A stretch of DNA of 64,000 nucleotides from Herbaspirillum sp. alder98 (GCF_020179755.1 NZ_JAIUCY010000016.1:21103-85102); one strand, 5' to 3'. Positions 8,518-20,011 are shown, counted from the stretch's first letter. Made by a program: numbers and translations. Notes: a model not told the origin generated them from the letters alone.

Positions 8518-10230
<1,713 letters not shown>

Positions 10231-10239
10231 GGCTTTCTC

Positions 10240-11610
10240 CTAGGCGGTGACGCCGGCGCGAAAACTCGCGCCCACGTGTTGCGCTGGCAAGGTGGCGTGG
10301 CCGCCGAACAGTTTTTCGCGCAGGCTGCCATCGGCATAGTCGCGCTTGTAGGAGCCGCGTTCCTGCAGTACCGGGATCACCAGGTCGATGAAGTCCTCGA
10401 AGCTCTCCGGGGTCACCGTGCGGGTCAGGTTGAAGCCGTCGATGCCGGTGTCGGCCACCCACGCCTCAAGTTCGTCGGCCACCTGCGTGGGCGAGCCGAC
10501 GATGGTGGCATAGCGCCCGCCCAGTTCCATCTGCTGCAGCAACTTGCGCTTGGTCCAGTTCAGGTCGGGATTGGTCACCGTCTTGACCAGCGATTCGATC
10601 GAGTTGGTCTTGGCCGGGCGGATCGGTTCATCCAGGTCGTATTGCGAAAAATCGATGCCGGTGCCGGCCGAAAAATGCGCGAGGCCGGCTTCGGGGCTGG
10701 CGTAGTGCGCGTATTCGCGATACTTCTCCCGGGCCAGTTGTTCGGTGGCCGCCGTCACCACGGTCAGGCCCATGAAGATCTTGATGGCATCCGGGTCGCG
10801 CCCTTCCCGCTCGGCGCCGGCGCGCACTTGCTGCACCAGCTTGCTGGCGGCCTCACGGGTCTGGCTCGAGATGAAGACGCACTCGGCGTGGCGGGCGCCG
10901 AACGCCTGCCCGCGCCCGGATGAACCGGCCTGGTACAACACCGGCGTGCGCTGCCGCGACGGCTCGCTGAGGTGAATGCCTTCCACCTTGTAGTAGTCGC
11001 CGCTATGCCTGATCTTGTGCACCCGGGAAGGGTCGGCATAGACGCGACCGGCGCGGTCGCGTACCACGGCGCCATCTTCCCAGCTGCCTTCCCACAACTT
11101 GTAGACCACTTCCATGAATTCGTCGGCACGGTCGTAGCGCTGGTCGTGTTCGAGTTGTTCGGTGAGTCCCATGGCGCGCGCGGCGCTGTCGAGATAACCG
11201 GTGACGATGTTCCAGCCGATGCGTCCGCGACTCAGATGGTCCAGCGTCGACATGCGCCGCGCAAACAGGAACGGCGCCTCGTAGGACAGGTTGGCAGTGA
11301 CGCCGAAACCCAGATGCCGGGTCGCCGCCGCCATCGCCGACACCAGCAGCAAGGGGTCGTTGACGGGCAACTGGATCGACTCGCGCAGGGTGATGTCGAC
11401 TGAACTCTGATAGACGTCGTAGACACCGACGATATCGGCCAGGAACAAGCCGTCGAACTTGCCCCGTTCCAGCAACTGCGCCAGCTCGGTCCAGTAGGTG
11501 ATATCGGTGTAGTCCTGCGAGCGGTCCCGCGGATGGGTCCACAGGCCGTGGTTGATATGGTTCACGCAGTTCATGTTGAACGCGTTGAGGCGGATCTCTT
11601 TCTTGCTCAT
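10240..11610 (-). CDS. FMN-dependent monooxygenase, NtaA/SnaA/DszA/DmoA family
   Basis: The protein has 456 residues and belongs to the bacterial luciferase-like family that takes reduced FMN and O2 to oxidise small substrates such as dimethyl sulfide, aminocarboxylates or thiophenes. Landmarks are the N-terminal NAFNMNC, FDGLFLADIVGVYD and the GRIGWNIVTGYLDSAARAMG segment typical of the family. The ATG at 11610 overlaps the upstream stop as ATGA and has AGGAG before it. Position inside a cluster with SfnB-like genes suggests C-S bond cleavage of an imported organosulfur compound; this is inference. A flavin reductase partner is not encoded nearby. Confidence 0.9.
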   Translation of the reverse strand: MSKKEIRLNAFNMNCVNHINHGLWTHPRDRSQDYTDITYWTELAQLLERGKFDGLFLADIVGVYDVYQSSVDITLRESIQLPVNDPLLLVSAMAAATRHLGFGVTANLSYEAPFLFARRMSTLDHLSRGRIGWNIVTGYLDSAARAMGLTEQLEHDQRYDRADEFMEVVYKLWEGSWEDGAVVRDRAGRVYADPSRVHKIRHSGDYYKVEGIHLSEPSRQRTPVLYQAGSSGRGQAFGARHAECVFISSQTREAASKLVQQVRAGAEREGRDPDAIKIFMGLTVVTAATEQLAREKYREYAHYASPEAGLAHFSAGTGIDFSQYDLDEPIRPAKTNSIESLVKTVTNPDLNWTKRKLLQQMELGGRYATIVGSPTQVADELEAWVADTGIDGFNLTRTVTPESFEDFIDLVIPVLQERGSYKRDYADGSLREKLFGGHATLPAQHVGASFRAGVTA

Positions 11611-12146
11611 GCCAGCTCCTGGTATTGCGGCTCGAGCTGCACGTCGAGCGCTTCGTTGAAGCGGGCGAAGAAGGCGCATAGCGCCGCGCGCAAGGTCAGC
11701 TCGACGATCTGCGATTCGTCGAAGTGCTCACGCAGGCGTTCGACCAGGCTGTCGCCCACGCGCTGGCGCGTCACCGCCAGGGCATAGTCGCGCACCAGCC
11801 GCTCGACCGGGCCCAGGCCCGGCACATCGGCGTCGAGAATGCGCTCGACCGTCTCTGGCGACACGTGTTCGGCCTGCAGCTTGGGTGCGTGATGCGAGAC
11901 GCAGTAAGTGCATTCGTTGGCCTTGGAGGCCGTCACCAGCACGATCTCCAGATGCAGCTTCGAGATGTTTCCCTCGGCGCCGAAGCCCAGCAGCAGGCCG
12001 TAGATATGTTCGATCGAGGCCGGCTTGTGGGCCAGCACGCCCAGCATGTTGCCGAATGCGCCGTAGTGGTTCTCGACTTCTTCGAAGATGCTGCGCGCGG
12101 CGCCTGCCGGCAGTTGCTTCGACAGCAGTGTGGATACGCGTGCCAT
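11607..12146 (-). CDS. AhpD-like carboxymuconolactone decarboxylase family protein
   Basis: The protein has 179 residues. It carries the CXXC-X2-H-H site ECTYCVSHH near residue 80, the redox motif of AhpD-type peroxidase partners. Related CMD-domain genes are found beside luciferase-like monooxygenases and SfnB genes in other proteobacteria (from memory of the family). It probably removes peroxides or handles the thiol redox by-products of the flavin enzymes. The ATG at 12146 has AGGAG 8 bases upstream; the longer frame to 12185 would run back into the permease gene. The end overlaps the monooxygenase start by 4 bases. Confidence 0.87.
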   Translation of the reverse strand: MARVSTLLSKQLPAGAARSIFEEVENHYGAFGNMLGVLAHKPASIEHIYGLLLGFGAEGNISKLHLEIVLVTASKANECTYCVSHHAPKLQAEHVSPETVERILDADVPGLGPVERLVRDYALAVTRQRVGDSLVERLREHFDESQIVELTLRAALCAFFARFNEALDVQLEPQYQELA

Positions 12147-12156
12147 GGGTGTTCTC

Positions 12157-13071
12157 CTATTGTCTGTCGCGCGGGTCGAGCACATCGGCCAGCCCGTCGC
12201 CTAAAAGATTGAGCGCCAGCACCGTGATCACGATGGCGATGCCGGGAATGGTGGTGATGAACCAGTCGGTGCGCAGCACTTCACGGCCGGCGCCGACCAT
12301 GTTGCCCCAGCTCGCCACGTTGGGGTCGCCCAGGCCGAGGAAGGCCAGGCTGGATTCGGTGAGAATGGCGGTGGCCACCATCAGCGAGGTCGAGACCAGG
12401 ATCGGCGTGAGCGCATTGGGCAATATCTCGCGCAGGATGATGCGGGCGTCACTGGCGCCCAGCGCCACGCTGGCCTGCACCATCTCGCCATGGCGCAGCC
12501 GCAGCACCTCGGCGCGCACCAGTCGCGCCAGGCTGGGCCAGGCCGTCACGCCAATGGCCAAGGCAATCGTCAACAGCGTCGGCTGCACCACCGCCACGAT
12601 GGCCAGCGCGAACAGGAACGATGGAATGGTCTGGAAGAATTCGGTGACGCGCATCAGCACCGCATCGGCACGGCCGCCGTAGTAACCGGCCAGCACGCCC
12701 CCCGAGACCCCGGCCAGCAAGGCCACCGCGGTCGACACCAGGGCGATGGTCAGCGACGCCCGCGCGCCATGGAAGATGCCGGCCAGCAGGTCGCGCCCCA
12801 TCATGTCGGTGCCCAACCAGTAGACGGCGTCGGCGCCAGGATGAATGAAGGGCTCGGCCACCATGTCCAGCGGGTCATCGGGAAACAAGACGCCGGCCGA
12901 CAGCGCCATGCCCAGCACCAGCAACAACAAGAGGCTGCCGCTCAATGCCGACGGCGAACGCAGCAGGCGTCCCCACCAGTTGCGGCGTGCCGCCAATGGT
13001 CGCGCCGGGACTGCGGGTTCGATCTGACCCGCCGCTTCCGGCACGGCCACGGTATTGAAGAATTTGCTCAT
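12157..13071 (-). CDS. ABC transporter permease, DppC type
   Basis: This 304-residue inner-membrane protein has six predicted membrane segments, the OppC-type N-terminal region (WWGRLLRSPSALSG) and the cytoplasmic EAA loop at ASVALGASDARIILREILPN, which contacts the ATPase. It pairs with the DppB-type permease encoded immediately upstream. The start at 13071 is used because GAGGAC overlaps the preceding stop; the frame open to 13116 would overlap the other permease. It is 10 bases from both neighbours. Confidence 0.94.
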   Translation of the reverse strand: MSKFFNTVAVPEAAGQIEPAVPARPLAARRNWWGRLLRSPSALSGSLLLLLVLGMALSAGVLFPDDPLDMVAEPFIHPGADAVYWLGTDMMGRDLLAGIFHGARASLTIALVSTAVALLAGVSGGVLAGYYGGRADAVLMRVTEFFQTIPSFLFALAIVAVVQPTLLTIALAIGVTAWPSLARLVRAEVLRLRHGEMVQASVALGASDARIILREILPNALTPILVSTSLMVATAILTESSLAFLGLGDPNVASWGNMVGAGREVLRTDWFITTIPGIAIVITVLALNLLGDGLADVLDPRDRQ

Positions 13072-13081
13072 GACCCGGTCC

Positions 13082-14089
13082 TCATGCCAGACGAATGCGC
13101 GGATCCAGGCGCACATAGACGGCGTCGACGATCCAGTTGACCACGATCACCACCACCGAGCTGCACAGCAGAATGCCGAGCAGCAAATTGAAATCGCGCT
13201 GGAACAGCGCCTCGAACGCCAGGCGTCCCAGGCCCGGCCACGAGAACACGGTCTCGACCAGCACCGCGCCGCCGACGATGGAACTGGCCTGCACGCCCAG
13301 CATCGTCACCAGCGGCAAGAGCGCATTGCGCAACACGTGGACGATCAGCACGCGAGGCGCACGCGCGCCCTTGGCGATGGCGGTACGCACGAAGTCCTGG
13401 CGTCGCACCTCGATCATGGTGGCGCGCATCAGCCGCGTATAGACCGCCATGTAGAACAGTCCCAGGGTCACCGACGGCAGCACCAGGTGACGTGCCACGT
13501 CGAGCACATGGGCCAGCCCGGTGTAACCGGCTTCGACGGTGAACATGCCGCCCACCGGCAACCAGTCGAGCCAGACCGAGAACACCACCACCAGCATCAG
13601 TCCGATCCAGAACAGGGGCGTGGCAAAGAACAGCAAGGCCAGGGTCGAGATCAGCACATCGGCCAGGCCCCCGGCGCGATACGCCGCCAGCGCGCCCAGG
13701 GCCGAGCCGGCGATGGCGGCAAAACCGATCGCGCCGCCCATCAGCAACAGCGTGGCCGGCACGCGATCGGCGATGAGCGAAATCACCGGCATGCCATGGC
13801 GGAACGAATAGCCCAGGTCGAACTGCAGCAGGTGCCACAAGTATTTGCCGAACTGCACCAGCAGCGGCTGGTCGAGCCCGAACTGCTGGCGCAGCGCGGC
13901 CATGTACTCGGGGGTGGCCGCGCCGGCCTCGCCGGCCAGCACCTGGGCAGCATCGCCAGGGGCCAGCCGCAGCAGGAAGAAATTGATCACGGCCACGCCC
14001 AGCACCACCGCAACCAGTTGCAGCAGATGGCGCCCGGCCCGGCGTACCAGACGGCGCGGCCTGGCCGGGTAATTGACGGTGGTACTCAT
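13082..14089 (-). CDS. ABC transporter permease, DppB type
   Basis: This 335-residue inner-membrane protein has six membrane segments, the OppB-type N terminus (LLQLVAVVLGVAVINFFLLRLAPGD, shown in pieces: VINFF and LAPGDAAQVL) and the EAA loop FVRTAIAKGARAPRV. It forms the translocation channel with the DppC-type partner. The ATG at 14089 lies 16 bases after the stop of the binding-protein gene. Transport of peptide-like or sulfur-containing solutes is inferred from the neighbours. Confidence 0.93.
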   Translation of the reverse strand: MSTTVNYPARPRRLVRRAGRHLLQLVAVVLGVAVINFFLLRLAPGDAAQVLAGEAGAATPEYMAALRQQFGLDQPLLVQFGKYLWHLLQFDLGYSFRHGMPVISLIADRVPATLLLMGGAIGFAAIAGSALGALAAYRAGGLADVLISTLALLFFATPLFWIGLMLVVVFSVWLDWLPVGGMFTVEAGYTGLAHVLDVARHLVLPSVTLGLFYMAVYTRLMRATMIEVRRQDFVRTAIAKGARAPRVLIVHVLRNALLPLVTMLGVQASSIVGGAVLVETVFSWPGLGRLAFEALFQRDFNLLLGILLCSSVVVIVVNWIVDAVYVRLDPRIRLA

Positions 14090-14105
14090 GGCGTGTCCGA
14101 TCCGG

Positions 14106-15725
14106 TCAGCGGGCCGGCGCGGCGGCGCCGCTGGCCACCTTGGCGCCATTGTCGAACCAGGCGTTCTTCAGCGAGCTGTAGATCTGGTCGACGCCGGAGA
14201 CGGTGTCTTTCAGGCTGGACGACTGCACCGTGAAGAAGTGCAGCTCAAGCAGCGGGATCGAGGGCAAGTCGGTCTGCACCCGCTGCTGGAATTTCTTGAA
14301 CAACGCCACCCGCTCGGCCTGATCGGCCGAACCCTGCGCCTGCTGGATCAGGCGGTCCGCTTCGGCGCTACGATAACCGGAGGCATTGGTCCAGGGAATG
14401 TTCTTGCCGATCGAATCGCTCCAATAGGCGCGGGTGACGCCCACCAGCGGATCGGCAAAGCCGGCGAACCAGACCACCGACAGGTCATAGTCGCGCTCGC
14501 CATAGACGCGCTTGGTGAAGGTCGGCGTATCCTGCGCGCGCACCGCGACCTCGATGCCGACCCGCTTCAACGCGGCGCGAATGAATTCGCCGCTGCGCTT
14601 GAAGTCATCGCCATACGGCAGGTAGTCGAGATTGATGCGCAGGCGCACGCCATCGGCGCCGCGCTTGAGACCTGCCTCGTCGAGCAGCGCTTCGGCCTTC
14701 TTGGGGTCGAACCCATACTGCGGCACGTCATTGGTATAGAACTGCTTGAGGGTGGACACCACCGGGCTGGTGGCGGGCTTGCCGAAGCCGTACCACACCA
14801 CCTTGTTGAAGGCATTGCGGTCGATCGCATAGGCCAGCGCCTGGCGCACCCGCACATCCTTGAAGTAAGGCTTGTCGACATTGACGTCGACGAACAGCCA
14901 CGGCGAGATCCAGTCGTAACCACGCGTCTCCAGCTTCAGCGACGGCAGCTTGGCCAGCCGCTCGGCATCCTTCAGGGGCACCGGCGAGAAGGGCGCATAT
15001 TGCACTTCGCCTTTTTCCAGCGCGGCGGCGCGAGCGCCTGCATCGGGCACGATCTTGAACACGATGCGATCCAGGTACGGCTTGCCGCGGTCCCAATAAT
15101 CAGGATTGCGCTCAAGCGTGATGTAGTTGCCGCGACTCCACTCCTTGAACACGAACGGACCGGTGCCGACCGGCTTATTGTTGTACGGATTATTGAGAAT
15201 GTCGGTGCCTTCGTAGAGATGCTTGGGCAGCACCTGCGCGCCATTGCTGTTGAGCGAACTCAAGACCGCCAGCGACGGTTCGCTGAAATGGATCACCACC
15301 GTGTAGTCGTCCGGCGTATCGGTCGAGGTCACCTTGCTGAAGATAATCTGGTTGCGCGGGTGGATCTTCTTCCACACGTTTTCCAGCGTCCATTTGACGT
15401 CGGCCGACGTGAACGGTTTGCCGTCATGCCACTTCACGCCGTGGCGCAAGTGGAAGGTCAGGGTCTTGCTGTCCCTGGACACTTCCCAGCGCTCGGCCAG
15501 GGCCGGACGCAACTTGAAGTCGTTGTCGTATTCCACCAGGCCGTCGAACACGTTGGCGCTGAAGAAACCGGTAGGCGATGCGGTATTGAGGGCCGAGGTC
15601 AGGATCACCGGCTCCGGCTGCAGGATGGCGGTCAGGGTGCCGCCAGGCGTGGCGGCCTGGGCGCCGATGCCGGCGGCCAGTGCCGCGCCTGCCAGCAGCG
15701 TATTGATCAGGATGCGTTTGAACAT
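14106..15725 (-). CDS. ABC transporter substrate-binding protein, SBP_bac_5 family (copy 1)
   Basis: The protein has 539 residues with a Sec signal peptide ending near AQA-AT (residue 24-25) and the family's two-lobed fold. Motifs include VKWHDGKPFTSADVKW, ERNPDYWDRGKPYLDR and VRQALAYAIDRNAF. It delivers substrate to the DppB/DppC permeases from the periplasm. It is a close paralogue of the next protein upstream; both keep the motifs above almost unchanged, so they arose by duplication. AAAGAGACC precedes the start. Family relatives bind peptides, nickel or opines; the ligand here is not known. Confidence 0.94.
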   Translation of the reverse strand: MFKRILINTLLAGAALAAGIGAQAATPGGTLTAILQPEPVILTSALNTASPTGFFSANVFDGLVEYDNDFKLRPALAERWEVSRDSKTLTFHLRHGVKWHDGKPFTSADVKWTLENVWKKIHPRNQIIFSKVTSTDTPDDYTVVIHFSEPSLAVLSSLNSNGAQVLPKHLYEGTDILNNPYNNKPVGTGPFVFKEWSRGNYITLERNPDYWDRGKPYLDRIVFKIVPDAGARAAALEKGEVQYAPFSPVPLKDAERLAKLPSLKLETRGYDWISPWLFVDVNVDKPYFKDVRVRQALAYAIDRNAFNKVVWYGFGKPATSPVVSTLKQFYTNDVPQYGFDPKKAEALLDEAGLKRGADGVRLRINLDYLPYGDDFKRSGEFIRAALKRVGIEVAVRAQDTPTFTKRVYGERDYDLSVVWFAGFADPLVGVTRAYWSDSIGKNIPWTNASGYRSAEADRLIQQAQGSADQAERVALFKKFQQRVQTDLPSIPLLELHFFTVQSSSLKDTVSGVDQIYSSLKNAWFDNGAKVASGAAAPAR

Positions 15726-15750
15726 GAGGTCTCTTTCGTCGGAGGATGCG

Positions 15751-17355
15751 TTACTGGGCCAGCCAGGCGTTCTTCAACGAACCTTGCGACTGGTCGCCCT
15801 GCTGCGTGATGCCATGCAGGCGCGGCGAATGGATGGTGAAGAAGTGCAATTCGATCAGCGGCAGCGTCGGCAATTCGGTCTGGGTAATCTGCTGGAAGCG
15901 CTTGAACAGCGCGATCCGTTCGGCCTGCGTGGCCGCACCCTGGGTCTGCTCGATGATCTGGTCGACCTCGGCATTGCGATAGCCGGAACTGTTGGTCCAG
16001 GGGACGTTCTTGCCGATCCAGCCCGACCAGTACATACGGGTCAGGCCGATCTGAGGATCGGGGAAGGAGGCGTTCCAGGTCAGCGCGGTATCGAAGTCGC
16101 GATCGCCATAGACGCGCTTGGTAAAGGCGGCCGTGTCCTGGCTGCGGATATTGACCTCGATGCCGACCCGCTTGAGCGACTGCTTCAGGTATTCGGCGCT
16201 GCGCCGATAGTCGTCGCCGTAGGGCAGATAGTCATTGCTGATGGTGAAGCGCACGCCATCGGCGCCGCGCTTGAAGCCGGCTTCGTCGAGCAGCGCCTCG
16301 GCCTTCCTGGTGTCGTAGGCATAGCGCGGCACGCTGGGGTCGAAGAACTGGGTCAGCGTGGTCGGCACGATCGATACCGCCGGCTTGCCGTAGCCATACC
16401 AGACCACCTTGTTGAGGCCCTCGGGATTGGCGGCATGCGCGATGGCACGGCGCACGCGCACATCCTTGAGGTACTTGTTGTCGAGGTTGTAGTCGAGATA
16501 CAGCACGGGAGACGACCACTGGTAGCCATTGGTCTCGACCTTGACCTTGCCCGACTGCGCCAGGCGTTGCGCTTCCTTCGGTGGCACCGGGCTGAAGACG
16601 GCGTATTGCGCCTCGCCGTTTTCCAGCAACGCGGCACGGGCGCCGGCGTCGGGCACCACCTTGAAGATGATGCGATCGAGGTAGGGCTTACCACGGTCCC
16701 AGTAATCGGGGTTGCGTTCCAGAGTGATGTAACTGCCTCGGTTCCATTCCTTGAAGACAAACGCGCCGGTACCGATCGGCTTGTTGTTATTGGGATTGTT
16801 GAGCACGTCGGTACCCTCGTAGAGATGCTTGGGCAATACCGGTGCGCCCCACGAATTGAGCGTCGACAACAGCGCCAGCGACGGCTTGGTGAAGCGGAAC
16901 ACCGCCGTCAGTTCATCCGGCGTGTCGACCTGAGTCAGGTTGACCAGGATTGCCTTGTTGCGCGGGTGCAGCGTCTTCCACACGTTCTCGACCGACCATT
17001 TGACATCGGCTGCGGTGAACGGCTTGCCGTCATGCCACTTCACGCCGGGACGCAGGTGGAAAGTGATCGCCAGGCCATCCTTGGACACTTCCCAGCGCTG
17101 CGCCAGCTGGCCGTGCGGCTTAAGTTCGTTGTCGTAGCTGAGCAGGCCGTCGTAGACATTGGTGGCGATCAGCGAAGTCGGCTGCGCCGTATTGACCGCG
17201 CCGGTCAGGGTCACCGGTTCCGGCTGGACCACCGCCAGCAAGGTGCCGCCCGGCCTGGGCGTCGGTTCGGCCGCCTGCGCGGCGCCGGCGACCAGGGCCG
17301 GCAGGATGAAACTGGCCAGGCGCGCGGCCGGGCGTGAGAAGAATCGATTGTGCAT
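15751..17355 (-). CDS. ABC transporter substrate-binding protein, SBP_bac_5 family (copy 2)
   Basis: The protein has 534 residues with a Sec signal peptide cleaved near AQA-AE (residue 28-29). It matches copy 1 along its whole length, including VKWHDGKPFTAADVKW and ERNPDYWDRGKPYLDR, but differs in the region expected to line the ligand pocket (for example SSPVLYLDYNLDN against ISPWLFVDVNVDK). Two binding proteins feeding one permease pair would broaden the substrate range. No strong ribosome-binding site is visible. It lies 132 bases after the second SfnB-like gene and 25 bases before copy 1. Confidence 0.94.
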   Translation of the reverse strand: MHNRFFSRPAARLASFILPALVAGAAQAAEPTPRPGGTLLAVVQPEPVTLTGAVNTAQPTSLIATNVYDGLLSYDNELKPHGQLAQRWEVSKDGLAITFHLRPGVKWHDGKPFTAADVKWSVENVWKTLHPRNKAILVNLTQVDTPDELTAVFRFTKPSLALLSTLNSWGAPVLPKHLYEGTDVLNNPNNNKPIGTGAFVFKEWNRGSYITLERNPDYWDRGKPYLDRIIFKVVPDAGARAALLENGEAQYAVFSPVPPKEAQRLAQSGKVKVETNGYQWSSPVLYLDYNLDNKYLKDVRVRRAIAHAANPEGLNKVVWYGYGKPAVSIVPTTLTQFFDPSVPRYAYDTRKAEALLDEAGFKRGADGVRFTISNDYLPYGDDYRRSAEYLKQSLKRVGIEVNIRSQDTAAFTKRVYGDRDFDTALTWNASFPDPQIGLTRMYWSGWIGKNVPWTNSSGYRNAEVDQIIEQTQGAATQAERIALFKRFQQITQTELPTLPLIELHFFTIHSPRLHGITQQGDQSQGSLKNAWLAQ

Positions 17356-17487
17356 GTCTTGTTGTTGTCGGGGTTGGCCGCGCGAGCGGCGCGACGCCCA
17401 CCGCGCGTGGCGCGCCGTGGGCGGTGGCAGGAAGCAGCAGATCAGGCGAACAGTTTCAACATCGCCACGCAGAGGGTCGCGTGTGCA

Positions 17488-18729
17488 TCACAGCGCGCCG
17501 TGCCGGGGTGGTTTCTGGTCGTTGAGGTAGTAGTTGCCGATGGCGTGATACTTCCAGCGCACCGGGTCATGCAGGGTATGGGTGCGGGCATTGCGCCAGT
17601 GGCGATCGAAGTTGTGCTCGGCCAGCGTCGATTGCGATCCGGCCAATTCGAACAGCTTGCTGCCGACCGCCAGCGACACGTCGTTGGTCAGCACGCGGGC
17701 CTCGGCCACCGCAATCGAGGCCGCCGCCACGCTGTCTTCGGTGGGCTCGGCGGCGGCGGCGTCGACGTAGCGACCGGCGCGTTGCAACAAGGCTTCGGCG
17801 GCGTGCAGCTGGATCGTCAGGTCGCCCACTTCGCGAATCGTCAACGGGTCGTCGCCGGCCCGTTCGACGCCGCTGTCGATCCAGGGACGCGAACGGGTCC
17901 TGACGAATTCGATCAGGTCGCGATACGCGCCGCGGGCGATGCCGAGATCGATGGCGGCATGCTGGATCTGCGCCATCGGACCGATCTGGGTCGGACGCGA
18001 GAAGGCCGACGCAAACCCGATGACGGCATCGGCCGGCACCTGCACGTTCTCGAACACGGCGCTGCCGCTGCCGGTGGTGCGCTGGCCAAACCCGGACCAG
18101 TCGTCGATGATGGTCAGCCCCGGCGCGTGACGCGGCACGATGGCCAGTTGCTGCACGCCGGCTTCATCGATCACCGAGGTCGGCACCCAGTCCGCATACA
18201 AGGCGCCGGTGGCGTAGAACTTGCGGCCATTGATGCGATAGCCCGGACCGTCCGGATCACGCGCCAGGCTGGTCTTGCGCTCATGCGAGGTGCGGGTGCC
18301 CAGTTCGGCCAGGGCGTTGCCCAGGCGGTCGCCCTGCAGCACGCGCTCGAAGAAGAAACGCTTCTGCGATTCGTTGCCGTTGACCCGGATCAGCTCGACT
18401 GCATAGAAATGGTTTTGCGGAATCTGGCCGATCGAGCCGTCGGCGGCCGAGATGATCGCGATCACTTCGGCCAGGGTGCCATACGACACGCCGGCGCCGC
18501 CGTACTCGCGCGGCACCGTGATACCCCACAGGCCAGAGCGCACGTAGCGCTCCAGCTCATCCCAGGGCAGCTTGCGCTCGCGGTCGCGCAACGCTGCTTC
18601 GACGGCGAAGTCGGCGGCCAGCCTGTGCGCCACCGACAGCGCTTCGGCGTCGTCGCGGATGCGGGCCACGATGCGCGGCGCGGAGGCGGCTGGGCGGGTT
18701 TCGGAAATGGCGGTGGCGGTCTGCGTCAT
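17488..18729 (-). CDS. SfnB-family flavin-dependent sulfur acquisition oxidoreductase (copy 2)
   Basis: The 413-residue protein has the acyl-CoA dehydrogenase fold: an N-terminal helical domain (RSGLWGITVPREYGGAGVS), a middle beta domain (FYATGALYADW, GFGQRTTGSGS) and a C-terminal helical domain ending in DRHWRNARTHTLHDPVRWK. SfnB proteins act in sulfur acquisition from dimethyl sulfone and related compounds under sulfate limitation. The start at 18729 is the first one that does not run into the upstream paralogue; the frame continues to 19215 by reading across it. The gap to that gene is 34 bases. Confidence 0.9.
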   Translation of the reverse strand: MTQTATAISETRPAASAPRIVARIRDDAEALSVAHRLAADFAVEAALRDRERKLPWDELERYVRSGLWGITVPREYGGAGVSYGTLAEVIAIISAADGSIGQIPQNHFYAVELIRVNGNESQKRFFFERVLQGDRLGNALAELGTRTSHERKTSLARDPDGPGYRINGRKFYATGALYADWVPTSVIDEAGVQQLAIVPRHAPGLTIIDDWSGFGQRTTGSGSAVFENVQVPADAVIGFASAFSRPTQIGPMAQIQHAAIDLGIARGAYRDLIEFVRTRSRPWIDSGVERAGDDPLTIREVGDLTIQLHAAEALLQRAGRYVDAAAAEPTEDSVAAASIAVAEARVLTNDVSLAVGSKLFELAGSQSTLAEHNFDRHWRNARTHTLHDPVRWKYHAIGNYYLNDQKPPRHGAL

Positions 18730-18763
18730 GGTCTGGTGCCCTGGCAATGAATCGAATGAAATC

Positions 18764-20011
18764 TCAGCTCCACGAATGGCGCGGCGGCGCCACCTCGTTG
18801 AGGTAATAGTTACCCACGGCGTGAACCTTCCAGCGCACCGGGTCATGCAGCGTGTGCACCCGCGCATTGCGCCAGTGGCGGTCGAGGTTGTGGGCTGCCA
18901 GCGTGGCTTGCGAGCCGGCCAGCTCGAACAGTTTTTCGGACGCGTGCAGCGACAGTTCGGTCGACCACACCTTGGCCTCGGCCACCACCACCGAGGCCTG
19001 CGCCATCTGCGCGAAGCTGATGGTCTCGGGCAGGTCGTCGATGAAGCGTGCAGCACGGTCGAGCAGCGCGTCGCTGGCGTGCAGCCGCACCTTGAGGTCG
19101 CCGATTTCACGAATGATGTAGGGGTCGTCGCCGGCGCGCTCGACGCCGCTGTCGGCATAGGGCCGCGAGCGGGTACGCACGAAGTCGATGGCGTCGCGCA
19201 CGGCAGCGTGCGCAATGCCGACGTCGATGGCGGCCTGGATCAGTTGCGACACCGGGCCGATGTCGTTGGGCTGCTGCAGGATGTCCTTGACGTGCAGCAC
19301 CTGCGAGGCCGGCACGCGCACCCGTTCGAACACCACGCTGCCGCTGGCGGTGGTGCGCTGGCCGAAGCTGGACCAGTCATCCACCACCCGCAGACCGGGT
19401 GCGTCGGCGCGGTTGTAGACAAACAGCGGGCTGCCGTCGTCGGCCACGGCGCGACTGGGGATCCAGTGCGCGTACAGGGCGCCGGTCGAATAGAAACGGG
19501 TGCCGGTCAACAGGTAGCTGCCGTCGCCGGCGGTGAGGTCGCGCTCGGCGCGGGTCCGCACGTCGAGTACGTTCTTGCTGTTGCGCTCGGGGCCGGCGTT
19601 GCCGAAGCGTGCGCCGTTCAATGCCTCTTCGAAGAAGAAGCGCTTCTGGGCGTCGCTGCCGGCGGTGGCAATGACGTTCAGGTTGCCGAAGTGGTTCTGC
19701 GGAATCTGGCCGATCGAGGGGTCGGCGGCAGAAATGATCTTGAAGACTTCGGCGATGGTCGCCCACGAAGCGCCGATGCCGCCGTACTCGCGCGGCACGC
19801 CGATGGCCCACAGGCCGCTCTGCGAGAAGTGCTCGATCTCGTGCACCGGCAGTCGGCGCTGGCGGTCGCGCTCGGCCGCCTCGACCGCAAATTCGGCGGC
19901 CAGCGCATGGGCGCGCTGCAACGCTTCGGCCTCGCTGGCGATGCGATGGGCGCGCCGGCCGCTGATTTGGGCGGCCTGGCGCACGTGCGTGGCTTGGATC
20001 TGCGCGGACAT
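18764..20011 (-). CDS. SfnB-family flavin-dependent sulfur acquisition oxidoreductase (copy 1)
   Basis: The 415-residue protein is a paralogue of the next gene, with the same acyl-CoA-dehydrogenase-like layout: SGLWAIGVPREYGGIGAS, ISAADPSIGQIPQNHF, FYSTGALYAHW, SSFGQRTTASGS and DRHWRNARVHTLHDPVRWK. It is the first gene of the minus-strand cluster, with GGAAGGAAC before the ATG. The two copies differ in the loop around residues 135-160, where substrate or partner contacts could differ. Function in desulfurisation is inferred from family and neighbours. Confidence 0.9.
   Translation of the reverse strand: MSAQIQATHVRQAAQISGRRAHRIASEAEALQRAHALAAEFAVEAAERDRQRRLPVHEIEHFSQSGLWAIGVPREYGGIGASWATIAEVFKIISAADPSIGQIPQNHFGNLNVIATAGSDAQKRFFFEEALNGARFGNAGPERNSKNVLDVRTRAERDLTAGDGSYLLTGTRFYSTGALYAHWIPSRAVADDGSPLFVYNRADAPGLRVVDDWSSFGQRTTASGSVVFERVRVPASQVLHVKDILQQPNDIGPVSQLIQAAIDVGIAHAAVRDAIDFVRTRSRPYADSGVERAGDDPYIIREIGDLKVRLHASDALLDRAARFIDDLPETISFAQMAQASVVVAEAKVWSTELSLHASEKLFELAGSQATLAAHNLDRHWRNARVHTLHDPVRWKVHAVGNYYLNEVAPPRHSWS

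Noticed and set aside
13055..14233. 392-codon plus-strand open frame opposite the permease genes
   Set aside because: It is a high-GC shadow rich in His, Gln and Arg, opposite clear DppB/DppC permeases.
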